Assembly (NCBI RefSeq): GCF_963666015.1
Contig: NZ_OY762555.1
Span: 2,852,001 to 2,916,000 of the forward strand
Reading direction: 5' to 3'
Length of the DNA: 64,000 nt
Origin: an uncultured Sphaerochaeta sp.
Lineage (GTDB): Bacteria; Spirochaetota; Spirochaetia; Sphaerochaetales; Sphaerochaetaceae
Position numbers and translations under genes: made by a program. Shown piece after piece: positions 43,835 to 53,206 of the stretch. Position 1 is the first letter of the stretch. Each line of letters opens with the position of its first letter. Below the pieces are notes generated by a model. It saw nothing but the letters and a program-made list of their open reading frames with translations. It was not told the origin of the DNA and searched no databases.

Positions 43835-43864
43835 GATCTCCTCCCCAAATTTACCTGGTACAGT

Positions 43865-43891
43865 AAGGAGAAGGTAGTGAGCCTTCTCCTT
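43865..43891 (-). terminator. Terminator-like hairpin behind the nitroreductase gene
   Basis: A 10-bp perfect stem AAGGAGAAGG/CCTTCTCCTT with a 7-nt loop, 36 bp past the nitroreductase stop. The T-tract on the minus strand is weak. It also contains an AAGGAG-like run, which is not near a start. Confidence 0.55.
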
Positions 43892-43926
43892 GTCTCTAGA
43901 GTTGTAACCACTCTATTCCGTGCAGG

Positions 43927-44433
43927 TTACGAACGAATGTAGGTAATAGTACCTTGTTTCGGTACTCTTGGTGAAGGATAGTCACCCTTGGGATATCCTA
44001 CAGCTAGGGTTCCTGTTACCTTGTACCCCTCGGGGACACCGAATGAAGAGAGTTGTACACCGAGCTCGGGATTATGGTTGATCCGATTGCACCACACTGA
44101 TCCCAATCCTAGGGCATGAGCTGCCTGCATCATGTTGGTCATTGCACAGGCGGTGTCTTCCTTCTCAAAGGTATTCCCGATCTCAATAGAGACAAGAATC
44201 AGGGTTGGTGCATTGTAAAAAAATGATCCGCCTGGACCAGCCACCTTTTCATCGAGCTTCCGCAAGGACTTTGGATCCTGGATTGCAGTGAAGTGCCAAG
44301 GTTCCTGATTCATCCCATTGGGGGCAAGCGTGGCTGCTTTGAGAATGAGATCGAGGTCCTCATCTCTAATCTGTTCATCGGAAAAACTTCGCACACTTCT
44401 GCGTGTAAGGATATGGTCAGTGATTGTATTCAT
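43927..44433 (-). CDS. Nitroreductase-family flavoprotein
   Basis: 168 residues, a small single-domain member. The FMN-binding RRSVRSF start, PNGMNQEPWHF, and the C-terminal GYPKGDYPSPRV (common GYP.e.P element) are present. It uses NAD(P)H to reduce nitro-compounds, quinones or flavins; the substrate is unknown. Start ATG 44433 is set by AAGGAGG; the extension to 44526 runs into the divergent promoter region. Confidence 0.9.
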   Translation of the reverse strand: MNTITDHILTRRSVRSFSDEQIRDEDLDLILKAATLAPNGMNQEPWHFTAIQDPKSLRKLDEKVAGPGGSFFYNAPTLILVSIEIGNTFEKEDTACAMTNMMQAAHALGLGSVWCNRINHNPELGVQLSSFGVPEGYKVTGTLAVGYPKGDYPSPRVPKQGTITYIRS

Positions 44434-44492
44434 GATAAGCCTCCTTCTCTCTATAGTACCTCTTCCCAGAATACCTTCCAATAGGGTATGGT

Positions 44493-44873
44493 ATGGCATC
44501 CATGAAATACTTGATACAGATTGCACTCATTTTTGGTCTCTGTCTGGTGGGGGATGCCATTTCCTTGGTGCTTCCGTTCACCCTTCCCTCAAGTGTGATC
44601 AGCATGCTTCTGATTCTTGTGCTGCTCTCCAGTGGGTTGCTTAAAGAGTACCAGATACGTGAGAGTGCAGACTTCATGCTTAAGAACATGACGTTCTTTT
44701 TTATTCCTCCTGTGGTTGGGATCCTGCGGTACTCTTCATTGGTCCAAAGTATCTGGTGGCAGTTGCTTGTGGTGAACCTGGTCTCGTTGTTTGCTTGTTT
44801 TGCAGCGAGCAGTTGGACAGTGGTCCTGGTGCAATTTGTGCAGAAAAGATTAAGGGAGAGAAGACATGCTTGA
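44493..44873 (+). CDS. lrgA: LrgA/CidA-family holin-like protein
   Basis: 126 residues, four membrane spans. Family features: the LPFTLPSSVISMLLILVLLSSG helix and FFIPPVVGIL. Together with LrgB it forms a membrane system linked to cell lysis control and, in several bacteria, to pyruvate or other small-acid transport. ATG 44493 is assumed; ATG 44502 is possible. Overlaps lrgB by 8 bp. Confidence 0.88.
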   Translation: MASMKYLIQIALIFGLCLVGDAISLVLPFTLPSSVISMLLILVLLSSGLLKEYQIRESADFMLKNMTFFFIPPVVGILRYSSLVQSIWWQLLVVNLVSLFACFAASSWTVVLVQFVQKRLRERRHA

Positions 44874-45546
44874 GATTCTTAGCTCTCCATTGTTTGGTAT
44901 TTCCCTATCGGTCTTTGCCTTCCAGGCAGGGGTTTTTATCAACAAGAAACTGAAAAACCCTTTGGCAAACCCCTTGGTGATTGCCATGCTGCTTATCATT
45001 GCTGTTCTGCTTCTTTTTGATATACCTCTTGACGCCTATGAAGCAGGTTCTTCAGTCATCTATATGTTCCTTACCCCGGTCACCGCAGTGCTTGCTCTTT
45101 CAATCTACCGACAGAGGGATGTGTTGAGAAAGGCCTTCTTTCCCATAGTTCTAGGGACTTTGGCTGGGGCATTAGCTGCACTTTTCTCAGTGGTTGTGAC
45201 GTGCAACTTGCTTGGTTTGGATAGCATAATTCTGGCCAGCCTGCTATCCAAATCGGTTACCACTCCCATAGCAATCGCCTTGACTGAACAATTCGGGGGT
45301 CTTCCCCCATTGACTATTGCTTCCACCCTTATCAGCGGGGTTGCTGGGAATCTACTCGCTCCAGTGCTTGCTAAGCTCTTTGGGATCAAAGATGCCGTTG
45401 CACATGGTGTTGGCATTGGGGCCTGTTCCCACGCGCTTGGTACAAGCAAGGCCTTGGAGATAGGCGGTGTACAGGGTGCCATGAGCAGCATCTCTCTCTC
45501 ATTCTCAGCCCTTTGGACGGTCCTGCTTGCTCCGCTGTTTTTCTGA
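44866..45546 (+). CDS. lrgB: LrgB-family membrane protein
   Basis: 226 residues, about seven membrane spans. The conserved LLSKSVTTPIAIALTEQFGG, the SGVAGNLLAP segment and GIGACSHALGTSKALEIG identify the family. Acts with LrgA. Its 3' end overlaps the convergent YitT gene by 42 bp, the largest tail overlap in the window. Confidence 0.93.
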   Translation: MLEILSSPLFGISLSVFAFQAGVFINKKLKNPLANPLVIAMLLIIAVLLLFDIPLDAYEAGSSVIYMFLTPVTAVLALSIYRQRDVLRKAFFPIVLGTLAGALAALFSVVVTCNLLGLDSIILASLLSKSVTTPIAIALTEQFGGLPPLTIASTLISGVAGNLLAPVLAKLFGIKDAVAHGVGIGACSHALGTSKALEIGGVQGAMSSISLSFSALWTVLLAPLFF

Positions 45547-46446
45547 TTTGATGATGCGTCTCATGGGGACAAATCCCTCTCCAAGTGCCTGATAGGTCTC
45601 ATGTACAAACATGAAGGCCTTGGGGTCCTCTTCATGCACAATCTGGGTCAGGTGGTTGATCTGCTGATTGTGTACCACGGCCAACAGGAGTTTTCTCTCC
45701 TTCTGCGTAAAGACACCAACACCATTTATCAGGGTTCCTCCATGTCTCAGCTCAGTGATGATACGCTTTCCGATTGCCTCGTGCCGATCACTGACGATAT
45801 AAGCGGTTTTAGCGTATTTGGTTCCAAGGTTCATTACCATGAAATTCACCATCTGTCCTGAAATGTAGAGCGTGATGATCGCAAAGAGAGCACGCTCCAG
45901 GCCAAAGACAAGCGCACCTGCAATAATGATAAGCCCATCACAGAGGAAGAGTGCTGTTCCAAGGGCGAGTGGTGTATAGCGACTGATGATCTGGGCAAGG
46001 ATATCAGTACCTCCGGTGTTTGCCCCTGATCGCATTACAATTCCAATACCACTTCCAAGCAGGACTCCTCCGAAGATTGCTGAGAGGAGTGTATCCATCC
46101 TATCCACATAGGGTAATATCCCGTCATAGTTGGTGAGTTGTCCCAGGAGGCTGACCCAAAGACTGAGCAGTATCGTTCCTGCCAGGCTCTTTGCTCCATA
46201 GAGACGGCCAAAGATTCTCAGCCCTATGAAAAAGAGGGGAAGACTGATCAGGAGCATGACCAATCCTGTATCAAACCCTGTTACATGGTAGAGGATGGTT
46301 GCAACGCCGTTGACCCCTCCACTGGCTATTCTTGCAGGAGTGATGAATAGGGCAATTGCTGCGCCTGCCACTGCTGTTCCCAAGACAAGATAGAGCGCCT
46401 CGATAACGAGGCGCCCGGTGTGTGAGTGCTGCATATCAGCATCCAT
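45505..46446 (-). CDS. YitT-family membrane protein (DUF161 + DUF2179)
   Basis: 313 residues: five to six membrane spans (about 12-200) with ARIASGGVNGVATIL and RSGANTGGTDILAQ, then a cytoplasmic DUF2179 domain (about 225-300, KRIITELRHGGTLINGVGVFTQKERKLLLAVV). Function unknown, sometimes described as a transporter. ATG 46446 begins 1 nt after the uxuB stop, so it may be the last gene of the leftward uxu unit; there is no good Shine-Dalgarno for it, and ATG 46434 is an alternative. Confidence 0.87.
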   Translation of the reverse strand: MDADMQHSHTGRLVIEALYLVLGTAVAGAAIALFITPARIASGGVNGVATILYHVTGFDTGLVMLLISLPLFFIGLRIFGRLYGAKSLAGTILLSLWVSLLGQLTNYDGILPYVDRMDTLLSAIFGGVLLGSGIGIVMRSGANTGGTDILAQIISRYTPLALGTALFLCDGLIIIAGALVFGLERALFAIITLYISGQMVNFMVMNLGTKYAKTAYIVSDRHEAIGKRIITELRHGGTLINGVGVFTQKERKLLLAVVHNQQINHLTQIVHEEDPKAFMFVHETYQALGEGFVPMRRIIKSEKQRSKQDRPKG

Positions 46447-46447
46447 C

Positions 46448-48052
46448 CTATTGTACGTACTTGATCAACGTCGCTCGAATTGCTCCCTTTCCTGCTACCA
46501 GCTCAGTAAAGTAAGAGAGCACCAAGTCTGCCATACCAATTTCTTGAAGGTTAACACCCCAGATGGATTCGTCTTTGAGCAGAGCTTCCAAAGCAGGGAA
46601 GGGCCCCTCCATCCCAATATTGATATCCTTGAGAAAGGCCTGTGCCTCTTCAAGACGTGGATCAGAGCTTGGGGTGAACGGGTTGAGTTCATCATCCAGA
46701 CCCATAAGGTAGCGTAGCCATCCAGCGAAAACCAATGGGATGAGCTTCAAGTCTTGTACATCCAGCTGATCATTGCCAAGGTATGACTTGATGGTCTCGC
46801 CGAACCTGATGCCAAGTTTCTGACTGGTATCAGTTGCAATTCTCTGAGGAGTATCCGGCATGAAGGGGTTGGGGAACCTGACGGTGAGTACTTCATCAAT
46901 GAAAGCCTTGGGGTCAAGAATTCCAGGATCGGTTACCACCGGCATCCCTTCCTCATACCCGATGATTTCCACCATCCGCTTCAACTGTGGGTCCCTCATC
47001 TCCTCGCTGATGAGCGAGTGTGAGAGCAGGCAGCCATAGATGGCAAGGGTTGTATGAAGAGGATTCAAACAAGTGGTCACCTTCATTCTCTCAACCTTAT
47101 TCACCGTATCCCTGTCAGTGAAGTACACCCCGACATCTTCGAGCTGAGGTCTGCCGGCAGGAAAATCATCCTCAATGACCAGGTACTGTGGTTCCTCTGC
47201 ATTCACGAAGGATGCTGTATAGGTGTTCTTGTCGGTGATAACCAGAGAGGTATCCTCAAACCCATCGGCCTTGAGCATCGCTTCAACCTTTGCATCTGGA
47301 CGTGGGGTGATCTTGTCGATCATGGACCAAGGAAATGAAACATCCCTCTGGAGATATGAGACGAAGCCCTCTTTTACCAATCCTTTCTCTTCCCATGCCT
47401 GGGCGATGGTCATAACAGCGTCCTGGAGCTTTTCCCCGTTGTGTGAACAGTTGTCCATGCTTACAAGGGCAAGTTTACCCCCATCAGCCAAAAAGCGTTC
47501 ATACATCAGTGAAACAAGCCTTGGAAGGAACATGATATTTTGCTCAGGCCCTGAGAGAAGGTCTTTCTCGATTGCAGGGTGGAATGATCCATCCCCACGC
47601 TTGAGTGCGTACCCTTTTTCGGTGATGGTCAAGCTTACCATCTGAAGGGAAGGGGAGCGGAACGTCTTCTGGAAAAATGCCCATTCTTTGGAGAACTGCT
47701 GGTCACATTTGTAGGCAGCTGCGACAGAGGCAATGACCTCCTTGGCGATGGAGCCGTCACTCTTGAGGGTTACCATCAGGGTCATATTGTCGTGTTTCTC
47801 ATAGACCTCATCGATGATCTGGTAATCAAAACCTTCCCCTACGATGATGCCTGTCTCTGCAAGTCCTTTACTAAGGAGTCTCTGTTGGAGTGCTGCGGGG
47901 AAAATACGGAAAATGTTTCCTGCACCAAAATGCACCCAGGTAGGTTGCTTCTCCGTCTTCTGTACCATTGATGCGCGATCATAGGATGGCAGGATATACC
48001 CCTTGTCTTCCCATTCGCTTCTCTTTTGTAATCCGGTATTGGTTAGTTTCAT
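46448..48052 (-). CDS. uxuB: Fructuronate reductase / D-mannonate oxidoreductase
   Basis: 534 residues, polyol-specific long-chain dehydrogenase family. The N-terminal HFGAGNIFRIFPAALQ nucleotide-binding start, VSMDNCSHNGEKLQ, and the catalytic-lysine block KVTTCLNPLHTTLAIYGCLL are present. It reduces D-fructuronate to D-mannonate with NADH in glucuronate breakdown. It lies with uxuA and a GntR regulator, overlapping the regulator gene by 4 bp. Confidence 0.92.
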   Translation of the reverse strand: MKLTNTGLQKRSEWEDKGYILPSYDRASMVQKTEKQPTWVHFGAGNIFRIFPAALQQRLLSKGLAETGIIVGEGFDYQIIDEVYEKHDNMTLMVTLKSDGSIAKEVIASVAAAYKCDQQFSKEWAFFQKTFRSPSLQMVSLTITEKGYALKRGDGSFHPAIEKDLLSGPEQNIMFLPRLVSLMYERFLADGGKLALVSMDNCSHNGEKLQDAVMTIAQAWEEKGLVKEGFVSYLQRDVSFPWSMIDKITPRPDAKVEAMLKADGFEDTSLVITDKNTYTASFVNAEEPQYLVIEDDFPAGRPQLEDVGVYFTDRDTVNKVERMKVTTCLNPLHTTLAIYGCLLSHSLISEEMRDPQLKRMVEIIGYEEGMPVVTDPGILDPKAFIDEVLTVRFPNPFMPDTPQRIATDTSQKLGIRFGETIKSYLGNDQLDVQDLKLIPLVFAGWLRYLMGLDDELNPFTPSSDPRLEEAQAFLKDINIGMEGPFPALEALLKDESIWGVNLQEIGMADLVLSYFTELVAGKGAIRATLIKYVQ

Positions 48053-48774
48053 GAAGGCCTCCAGGTTTGTTGGTGTTGGAACTGAAGTGGAGCGTACGTC
48101 CTCTCCTGTTTGAAGTACTCAGGGTATCGACCAACCATCAATTCAGTTTCCTGTAAAAGTTTTGAAAGGTGTTTATCCTCAAGGTTGAGGATGGCATCAA
48201 GTTGTTTGTGTCTGAGTGCATTCAGCATCAGACGGTGTTGCTCAATAATATCTGCAAGGACATTTTTCTGATAAAAGGAGAGAAGACGAATCCTATGGTG
48301 GTTTCCGCCTTGGGCGAGGATGATGTTCCAGATGCGTTGCATACCAATGGCATGGAAGATGATTGCATGAAAGGTGTTGTCAGCCTCAAGGAATTTGATG
48401 AAATCATCACCAATTGCATACGCTGCCTGTTCTTCAATTGCAGCTTCCATAGCCTTGAAATGATCATCACGTGCCACGTAGATGAATTTCTTGACTGCAT
48501 GGTCTTCAAGGCTTTTGCGCAAAAAACGTTCCTCTTCAACCTGCTTCAGATTGATGAGGGAGACTCGGGTTCCTTTTTGTGGATAGATATCAACCAGATT
48601 GTCAGAGCTCAATCTCATGAGTGCATCCCTGACAGGAGAGCGACTGACCTGCAACTGCACGGAGAGCTGTTGCAGGTTCAACTCCTCTCCCGGCTTGAAG
48701 CGCAGGGAGAGAATTTCGTCCCGAAGGGTCTGATAGATTTCCTCAGATGCAGTAACACGGACTATTTGTGCCAT
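48049..48774 (-). CDS. GntR-family (FadR/FCD) transcriptional regulator of the uxu operon
   Basis: 241 residues. Winged helix at about 5-75 (EIYQTLRDEILSLRFKPGEELNLQQLSVQLQVSRSPVRDALMRL) and an all-helical FCD domain with EADNTFHAIIFHAIG carrying the usual Asp/His metal ligands. Located between uxuA and uxuB, it probably senses a hexuronate intermediate. ATG 48774 is right behind the uxuA stop with AGAGGA in the uxuA end; the longer frame to 48858 lies within uxuA. Confidence 0.9.
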   Translation of the reverse strand: MAQIVRVTASEEIYQTLRDEILSLRFKPGEELNLQQLSVQLQVSRSPVRDALMRLSSDNLVDIYPQKGTRVSLINLKQVEEERFLRKSLEDHAVKKFIYVARDDHFKAMEAAIEEQAAYAIGDDFIKFLEADNTFHAIIFHAIGMQRIWNIILAQGGNHHRIRLLSFYQKNVLADIIEQHRLMLNALRHKQLDAILNLEDKHLSKLLQETELMVGRYPEYFKQERTYAPLQFQHQQTWRPS

Positions 48775-48775
48775 A

Positions 48776-49852
48776 CTATTTCCTCTGGTCACTTTTCTGA
48801 ATAGCCTCGTAAAGCCCGAGAATGTAGGATGCACCGAGTGCACGGTCATACAATCCATAGCCGGGCATTGCCACTTCTCCCCAAATCATTCTTCCATGAT
48901 CTGGACGAGCTGGTCCTTCGAAGCCTATGTCATAAAGTGCCTTTACAATCTCATAGAGATCGAAGGAACCATCGCTGGAGAGGTGGGCAGCTTCTTCAAA
49001 AACTCCCTCTTCAAAGTGATGCAGGTTTCTGATATGGGCAAAATGGATTCTTCCGGGCAGTGAGCGGATGATACCGGGAAGGTCGTTCTTTGGATTGGTT
49101 CCAAAAGATCCTGCACAGAAGGTGAGTCCGTTAAATGGTGCATCGACAGCCTTCATGACCTTTAGGATTCTTTCCTTGCTGGTGATGATGCGAGGAAGGC
49201 CAAATACAGGCCATGCTGGATCGTCTGGATGGATTGCCATCTTTATACCGTACGTCTCACAGGTTGGCTGGATTGCTTTAAGGAAGTACACAAGATTCTC
49301 GAAGAGTATATCATCAGAAACATCCTTGTACGCTTCCATCAGTTCCTTGATCTTTGCAAGGCGTTCTGGTTCCCAGCCTGGCATTTCAAAGCCTTGGGAG
49401 CTATTGTTCGTTTGGTCGAGGAAAGACTGTGGATCGATACCATCCACCACTTTCTGGTCATATGCCAATACGGTGCTTCCGTCACTTCTCATCTTGGCAA
49501 GTTCAGTCCTGGTCCAGTCGAAGACTGGCATGAAGTTGTAACAGACGGTGGTAATTCCTTCCTTACCGAGGTTCTCAAGGGTCTGGATGTAGTTTGCGAT
49601 GTACTTGTCGCGATCTGCCCCACCGATTTTTATGGCGTCATGAATATTGACGCTCTCAATGCCGAGTACTTTCAAGTCAGCAGCTTCTACCTCTTTCTTG
49701 AGCTCCTGGATTCTTTCGATCGGCCATACTTGTCCAGCCGGAATATCGTAGAGGGTGGTGATAACCCCTTCAACGCCTGGAATCTGACGGATCTGTTGTA
49801 GGGTAACGGTATCGTGCTTTGATCCGAACCAGCGAAGTGACATATGCATCAT
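48776..49852 (-). CDS. uxuA: Mannonate dehydratase
   Basis: 358 residues. It dehydrates D-mannonate to 2-keto-3-deoxygluconate. TIM-barrel motifs with metal ligands: IHPDDPAW, TFCAGSFG, HIRNL and RPDHGRM. The start is taken as ATG 49852, 8 nt after GGAGG; nearby ATG codons at 49849 and 49843 are alternatives. First gene of the uxuA-gntR-uxuB unit. Confidence 0.93.
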   Translation of the reverse strand: MMHMSLRWFGSKHDTVTLQQIRQIPGVEGVITTLYDIPAGQVWPIERIQELKKEVEAADLKVLGIESVNIHDAIKIGGADRDKYIANYIQTLENLGKEGITTVCYNFMPVFDWTRTELAKMRSDGSTVLAYDQKVVDGIDPQSFLDQTNNSSQGFEMPGWEPERLAKIKELMEAYKDVSDDILFENLVYFLKAIQPTCETYGIKMAIHPDDPAWPVFGLPRIITSKERILKVMKAVDAPFNGLTFCAGSFGTNPKNDLPGIIRSLPGRIHFAHIRNLHHFEEGVFEEAAHLSSDGSFDLYEIVKALYDIGFEGPARPDHGRMIWGEVAMPGYGLYDRALGASYILGLYEAIQKSDQRK

Positions 49853-49874
49853 GAGTGGTGCCTCCATATATGTT

Positions 49875-49905
49875 ATACTAATAGTCTAGCATACTAATAT
49901 ATTAG
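49875..49905. promoter_or_regulatory. Direct-repeat/palindrome region upstream of uxuA
   Basis: ATACTAATA occurs twice (49875-49883 and 49891-49899), 16 bp apart start to start, and the second copy runs into a perfect 12-bp palindrome CTAATATATTAG (49894-49905). It lies 23-53 bp before the uxuA start. A GntR operator is the natural guess. Confidence 0.5.
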
Positions 49906-49950
49906 AAGCAATACCCTTATACCCTTTCCCCCCATATATCCGTGAAAAGC

Positions 49951-50697
49951 CTATCTTCGGTCGCCCATCACCAACATAGACGCGGTTCGGTCTAGGAACA
50001 GTGTGCACTCTTTCTTTGTTCTGAGTGCAGCACAAGGGGCGTAGACCCCTATTTGGTCATAGAGACACATGGCAACGGCACGAGCTTTTCTTTGGTCGGG
50101 TACGGAACAGATAAGGTGTTTAGCTTTTAGTATCTGTCTTACAGACATGGTGATGGCTTTTGAAGGAACCTCATCAATCTTTGGGAACCATCCTTCGCTT
50201 ACCTGTTGTCTTCTGCATCGGTCCTCAAGCTCCACTACAATGTATGGGTCGTCTGTTTCAAAATTGGCAGGGGGATCGTTGAACCCGATGTGTCCGTTCT
50301 CGCCAATACCAAGGAAGGAGACATCCACTTTTTTTCTTTTGATGAGAGCGTTCAATCTCTTGACCTCTTCTTCCAAATTCTCTGCATCGCCGTTGATCTG
50401 GTAGAATGCACCAAGGTGGGTCACTTTCTCGACGAAGCGATTGTTCAGGTAATAACGGAAACTGGAAGAGTGGGTGTCTGGTAGGTCTACATATTCAGCC
50501 AAGCCAAATGCCTCCACCTTGCTCCAGTCGATATCTGCTTTTGCAAGATGTTCATAGAGGGAGAATTGACTCAAACCGGTTGCGACAGAGATGACAGCAT
50601 GGCCTTTCTTCTCAATTGCTTCCTTGATAATGGTAATGCCAAGCTTTGCTGCCTGGTAGCCCATGTCATGTTTGTCTTCGCAAATGGTTACACGCAT
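49951..50697 (-). CDS. NagB-family protein (glucosamine-6-phosphate deaminase-like), altered active site
   Basis: 248 residues. The NagB/SugarP isomerase fold is evident (ISVATGLSQFSLYEHL, LAEYVDLPDTHSSSF, GIGENGHIGFNDP). Compared with E. coli NagB, the proton-acceptor Asp72 is Ala67, Asp141 is Asn134 and Glu148 is Asp141; the catalytic His is kept (His136). It is therefore probably not a classical glucosamine-6-phosphate deaminase; a related sugar isomerase or a different sugar substrate is more likely. It stands between the uxu operon and the GNAT gene with no obvious partner. Confidence 0.8.
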   Translation of the reverse strand: MRVTICEDKHDMGYQAAKLGITIIKEAIEKKGHAVISVATGLSQFSLYEHLAKADIDWSKVEAFGLAEYVDLPDTHSSSFRYYLNNRFVEKVTHLGAFYQINGDAENLEEEVKRLNALIKRKKVDVSFLGIGENGHIGFNDPPANFETDDPYIVVELEDRCRRQQVSEGWFPKIDEVPSKAITMSVRQILKAKHLICSVPDQRKARAVAMCLYDQIGVYAPCAALRTKKECTLFLDRTASMLVMGDRR

Positions 50698-50755
50698 CTA
50701 TTGTTGTTCTCCTTCCCCTCCAGTCTAACAAAAGTGTGAAACTGGGTACAGAGGC

Positions 50756-51721
50756 CTAGAGAAATGCTTCTTCTGAGCTTGGATGGGTTGTATTCCAACT
50801 CTTTGTATCAATAATGAGCTGTTTAGTAACTTCCTTTGCTCCATAGGGGGCAAAGAGTTTTTCCATTCCAAGGAAGCCGGATGCCAAGGTGATCACAACC
50901 TTATGGTAGTGGAATCGGGCCATTTGACGGCTGAACGAATCAAAAAGGAGGCGAAAGAGGCCAAGCCCACGATACTCTGTCTTGACCCCAAAAAGTGGTA
51001 CTTCGACGAGATAGTCGGCAAGCATGGTGTAAGAAAGGAATGCTGCCAGACTTCCGTCTTGTGCTTTGGCTAAGTAGAAATGATCGAGTTCGTCGAGTTC
51101 AAGATGACGCATCAAAACTACGCTTGCAATGCGGTCTTCTTCGCTGCCTGCCTCAAGTTCTGTGACCAGTGATTGGACCATGTTCATGATTTCTTCGGTT
51201 ACCGGTCCTTCAAGGGTTTCAAAGGTGAAGTCCTCCAACAAGATGTCTTCGGTGAGTTCTGTCTCTTCATCACTCAACTCAAGTAGCTGGGCAAGGCTCT
51301 CCTGTTCCCGGTACCAGGAGACAACCACACGTTTGAGTTGTTCATCACGGAAACTGAACCATTTTCGTTCCAATATTGGCGTCTCTGAGAGGGTATCCTT
51401 GAACTTTCTGAAGACACCTCTTCCACTCTGTAGGGCGGCAAGGAGACGGGACCGATAGAGAGGATTTCTTACCCTGTTTGCAAACATTTCCATGAGATGG
51501 AACCCATCCGAGGGTTCCCAGTCAGGTATGGGGATGAAACGGTTCTCGCGTTCTTTCTCATCAATATCATCGAGATACTGTATCTCATCCTCCCTCACGA
51601 GGAACTCATCCTTGAGGTCAAGGAAGTAAAAGTTCGCTTGATCCTCCATCGCAAAGATGATGGAATCGAGGAGATCCCTACTTAAAACAGGCAAACGATA
51701 TGATACATGTTCATTATCCAT
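50756..51721 (-). CDS. UPF0158 domain fused to a GNAT acetyltransferase
   Basis: 321 residues. The N-terminal part (about 8-125) matches UPF0158: DGFHLMEMFANRV, NPLYRSRLLAALQSGRGVFRKFKDTL and the Trp-Phe-x-Phe that follows. The C-terminal part (about 185-300) is a GNAT domain with the acetyl-CoA loop VKTEYRGLGLFRLL. Substrate unknown. ATG 51721 (MDNEHVS) begins the conserved sequence; the frame is open to 51775 but without a start signal. No Shine-Dalgarno: a -10-like hexamer ends 6 nt before the ATG. Confidence 0.8.
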   Translation of the reverse strand: MDNEHVSYRLPVLSRDLLDSIIFAMEDQANFYFLDLKDEFLVREDEIQYLDDIDEKERENRFIPIPDWEPSDGFHLMEMFANRVRNPLYRSRLLAALQSGRGVFRKFKDTLSETPILERKWFSFRDEQLKRVVVSWYREQESLAQLLELSDEETELTEDILLEDFTFETLEGPVTEEIMNMVQSLVTELEAGSEEDRIASVVLMRHLELDELDHFYLAKAQDGSLAAFLSYTMLADYLVEVPLFGVKTEYRGLGLFRLLFDSFSRQMARFHYHKVVITLASGFLGMEKLFAPYGAKEVTKQLIIDTKSWNTTHPSSEEAFL

Positions 51722-51727
51722 AGGCCT

Positions 51728-51757
51728 ATGATAGCCCGCTAAGAAGGGGGGCGACAA
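51728..51757 (-). promoter_or_regulatory. Candidate promoter of the UPF0158-GNAT gene (leaderless)
   Basis: On the minus strand TTGTCG (51752-51757), 18-bp spacer, TATCAT (51728-51733), then 6 nt to the ATG. Confidence 0.4.
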
Positions 51758-51768
51758 GTGCGTTCGCC

Positions 51769-51797
51769 TTGACATTAGCGGTAAAAGATACGAATAT
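51769..51797 (+). promoter_or_regulatory. Candidate enolase promoter
   Basis: A perfect -35 TTGACA (51769-51774), 17-bp spacer and a poor -10 GAATAT (51792-51797). Clear -35, uncertain -10. Confidence 0.4.
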
Positions 51798-51800
51798 TAG

Positions 51801-53132
<1,332 letters not shown>

Positions 53133-53157
53133 GACACGTTGTTACGTAGTACTATTT

Positions 53158-53186
53158 CGGGCCATCGCAATGCGGTGGCCCGTTTT
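53158..53186 (+). terminator. Enolase terminator
   Basis: An 11-bp stem (CGGGCCA... / ...TGGCCCG, one G-T pair) with a 3-nt loop at 53158-53182, followed by TTTT. Confidence 0.85.
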
Positions 53187-53206
53187 GCATGCAAGAGGAG
53201 GGGATA

